From Solirubrobacteraceae bacterium (lineage in GTDB: Bacteria; Actinomycetota; Thermoleophilia; Solirubrobacterales; Solirubrobacteraceae): a DNA stretch of 12,520 nucleotides. Below, in pieces: positions 11,151-12,520 of this stretch. The stretch spans positions 1 to 12,520 of the forward strand of contig JASHYF010000148.1 in assembly GCA_030043235.1 (NCBI GenBank), read 5' to 3'. The notes beneath the pieces were generated by a model. That model saw only the letters and a list, made by a program, of their open reading frames with translations, was not told the DNA's origin and searched no databases. The position numbers and the translations under genes were made by a program. How positions within the stretch are numbered: the first letter of the stretch is position 1; the number at the start of each line of letters is the position of its first letter.

Positions 11151-11996
11151 ATGACTCGGATTCGTAGCGGATGGCAGCCACCGAGGCCGGCTCACCCCTT
11201 CCTCGATCGCCGGGGGCCGATCGCGATCGCCCACCGCGGCGGCGCGGACGACGCACCGGAGAACACCTTGCCGGCGTTTCAGGCGGCCGTCGAGCTGGGC
11301 TACCGCTACCTGGAGACCGATGCCCACGTGACCCGCGACGGGCTCGTCGTGGCCTTCCACGACGAGCGCCTGGACCGCGTCACCGATCGCCGCGGCGTGA
11401 TCTGTGAGCTCGACAGCGCCGAGGTGCGCGCTGCGGACGCCGGCTATCGCTACTCGCGCGACGGCGGGCGTTCCTTTCCCTTTCGCGGCGGCGGCATCGG
11501 CGTGCCGCTGCTGGAGGAGATCCTGGAGCGCTGGCCTGATGCGTGCGTGAACATCGATCCGAAGTCGGACGCCTGCGTGCAGCCGCTGGCGGCGCTGATC
11601 GACCGTGTGGACGCCTGGGAGCGCGTCTGCTTCGGCTCCTTCTCCGATGCCCGCCTGCGCCGCATCAGGGCGCTGGGCGGCGCCAGAGCGTGCACGTCGA
11701 TGGGCCCGCGGGCGGTCGCGCTGGCGCGGCTGACGGGAGCGCTCGGGCTGATGCTGCGGCAGGGCGCCGACTGTATCCAGGTGCCTGTGCGGCAAGGGCC
11801 GGCGGCCATCGTCACCGCCCGCTTCGTTCGCGCCGCCCACCGTCGCGGACTGCCGGTGCACGTGTGGACGATCGACGACCGCGCGGGGATGGAGCAGCTC
11901 CTGGACCTGGGCGTGGACGGCATCATGACCGACCGCCCGCGGCTGCTGCGCGAGGTGTTCCTCGCCCGGGGCCTCGACATCGCCGGCCGGCCGTGA
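11151..11996 (+). CDS. Glycerophosphodiester phosphodiesterase
   Basis: This 281-residue enzyme should hydrolyse glycerophosphodiesters to glycerol 3-phosphate and an alcohol, recycling phospholipid head groups. The GDPD TIM-barrel motifs are in place: IAHRGGADDAPENTLPAF (25-43) with the catalytic His28 and Arg29 and metal ligand region Glu37, YLETDAHVTRDGLVVAFHD (53-71) with Glu55, Asp57 and the second catalytic His70, and VNIDPKSD (133-140) at the usual NIEIK strand, where Glu is replaced by Asp. PVHVWTIDD and DGIMTDRPRLL near the C-terminus complete the barrel. No signal peptide is present, so it is cytosolic. The ATG at 11151 is chosen because the barrel starts soon after; the frame is open far upstream but only as a shadow of the opposite gene. 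Its TGA overlaps the GTG of the next gene. Confidence 0.92.
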   Translation: MTRIRSGWQPPRPAHPFLDRRGPIAIAHRGGADDAPENTLPAFQAAVELGYRYLETDAHVTRDGLVVAFHDERLDRVTDRRGVICELDSAEVRAADAGYRYSRDGGRSFPFRGGGIGVPLLEEILERWPDACVNIDPKSDACVQPLAALIDRVDAWERVCFGSFSDARLRRIRALGGARACTSMGPRAVALARLTGALGLMLRQGADCIQVPVRQGPAAIVTARFVRAAHRRGLPVHVWTIDDRAGMEQLLDLGVDGIMTDRPRLLREVFLARGLDIAGRP

Positions 11997-12520
11997 GTCA
12001 CGCGGCCGCGGGCGCGCTTGCATCCTGGCCGACCTCGGCGCAGGAGCTGTGCCGGGCGCAGCGCGAGCTGGCCCTCCGGCAGGCACCCGAGTGGCAGCCG
12101 CCGCCCGGCGCGTACGCGATCGGGGGATGCTTCGTGTGCTTTGCTCGCGGCGCTCAGCCGGCGGGCGCGCAGGGAGAGCCCGGCTGGGCGGCAGCCGCGG
12201 TGGCCGTCGAGCGGCGCATCGTGGCCAGTGCCCTCGTGGCAGGCCGGGCGCCGGCCGCCTACCGGCCGGGACTGCTTGCCCTGCGCGAGGGACCGCTGCT
12301 GGAGGCGGCGGTGCGGGCACTGCCCAGCGCACCGGATGTGCTGCTGGTCAACGCCGGCGGCCGCGACCATCCTCGCAACGCCGGCCTCGCCCTGCAGCTG
12401 GGGGTCCTCGTCGGCGTGCCGACGGTCGGTGTCACGCACAGGCCCCTGCTGGCGGCCGGCGAGTGGCCGGAGGATGAGCGCGGCGCACGCAGCCCCCTGC
12501 TGCTGGACGGCGAGACCGTC
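11993..12520 (+). CDS. Endonuclease V-like protein with degenerate metal site, cut by the right edge
   Basis: The GTG at 11993 overlaps the phosphodiesterase stop (GTGA), and 176 codons are visible. The fold is recognisable as endonuclease V (Nfi), which nicks DNA or RNA near inosine. AYRPGLLALREGPLLEAAV (89-107) matches the family's PYIPGLLSFREGP block and keeps the catalytic Glu (Glu99). VLLVNAGGRDHPRNAGLALQLGVLVGVPTVGVTHRPL matches DGxG-x-AHPR-x-G-x-ASHLGV...PTIGVAKxxL. However, the first metal-binding Asp (family GVDxSY) is Phe47 in GGCFVCF, and the second (Asp110 in E. coli) is Asn120; the AK motif is also changed to TH. Metal-dependent cleavage as in Nfi therefore looks doubtful. It may be a non-catalytic nucleic acid binder or have a different activity. 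The frame is intact, so this is not simple decay. The C-terminal ligand region lies outside the window. Confidence 0.78.
   Translation, partial: MSHAAAGALASWPTSAQELCRAQRELALRQAPEWQPPPGAYAIGGCFVCFARGAQPAGAQGEPGWAAAAVAVERRIVASALVAGRAPAAYRPGLLALREGPLLEAAVRALPSAPDVLLVNAGGRDHPRNAGLALQLGVLVGVPTVGVTHRPLLAAGEWPEDERGARSPLLLDGETV

Noticed and set aside
11098..11256. N-terminal extension of the first ArsA-like protein to 11256
   Set aside because: It would overlap the divergent gene, and a strong ribosome site points to the TTG at 11097.

Overview
The window is very GC-rich (roughly 70% or more by eye, with near-saturated G/C third codon positions), densely packed and rich in 4-base start/stop overlaps and GTG/TTG starts. 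Together with a DUF1918 protein, a pair of ArsA/Get3-like ATPases and several universal stress proteins, this points to a high-GC actinobacterium. My guess is the Thermoleophilia/Solirubrobacterales branch, but no rRNA or other marker fixes it. I see no transposase, integrase, tRNA, rRNA or CRISPR array. It reads as ordinary chromosome with some unusual small-scale structure.

Layout. (1) 1-128, minus: N-terminus of a probable membrane or secreted protein running off the left edge. (2) 170-2140, plus: a divergent class III-like ribose-phosphate pyrophosphokinase followed closely by a CapA-type metallophosphoesterase-fold protein. (3) 2183-3617, minus: a translationally coupled stress cluster of a 33-residue small ORF, a tandem-domain universal stress protein and a USP-like protein, each junction an ATGA overlap. 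(4) 3618-3911: a structured non-coding stretch with a G-quadruplex motif, a perfect GC palindrome and a 36/38-matching direct repeat. (5) 3912-4799, minus: a second tandem-domain USP whose start codon lies in a 21-bp tandem duplication. (6) 4972-7512, minus: an RNA-repair operon of zinc-ribbon protein, DUF1918 protein, archease and RtcB ligase, with a 22-bp perfect palindrome just before archease. (7) 7705-8913, minus: a GT4 glycosyltransferase with a 16-bp palindrome before its start and a 27-bp tandem duplication over its stop codon. (8) 8999-11097, minus: two overlapping ArsA-family ATPases with different Walker A loops. (9) 11151-12520, plus: a glycerophosphodiester phosphodiesterase overlapping an endonuclease V homologue that lacks two expected metal-binding aspartates and runs off the right edge.

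How the genes work together: RtcB needs archease for efficient turnover, so genes 4972-6892 form one functional unit of RNA ligation, possibly with the two small upstream proteins as accessories. The two ArsA-like proteins probably form a heterodimer. The USPs, archease/RtcB, CapA-like protein and ArsA pair give the segment a stress and maintenance flavour. I do not see a clearly new multi-gene defence or biosynthetic system. The best leads are the degenerate endonuclease V-like protein, the coupled 33-residue ORF, the perfect palindromes near gene starts, and the short duplications that repeatedly fall on start or stop codons.
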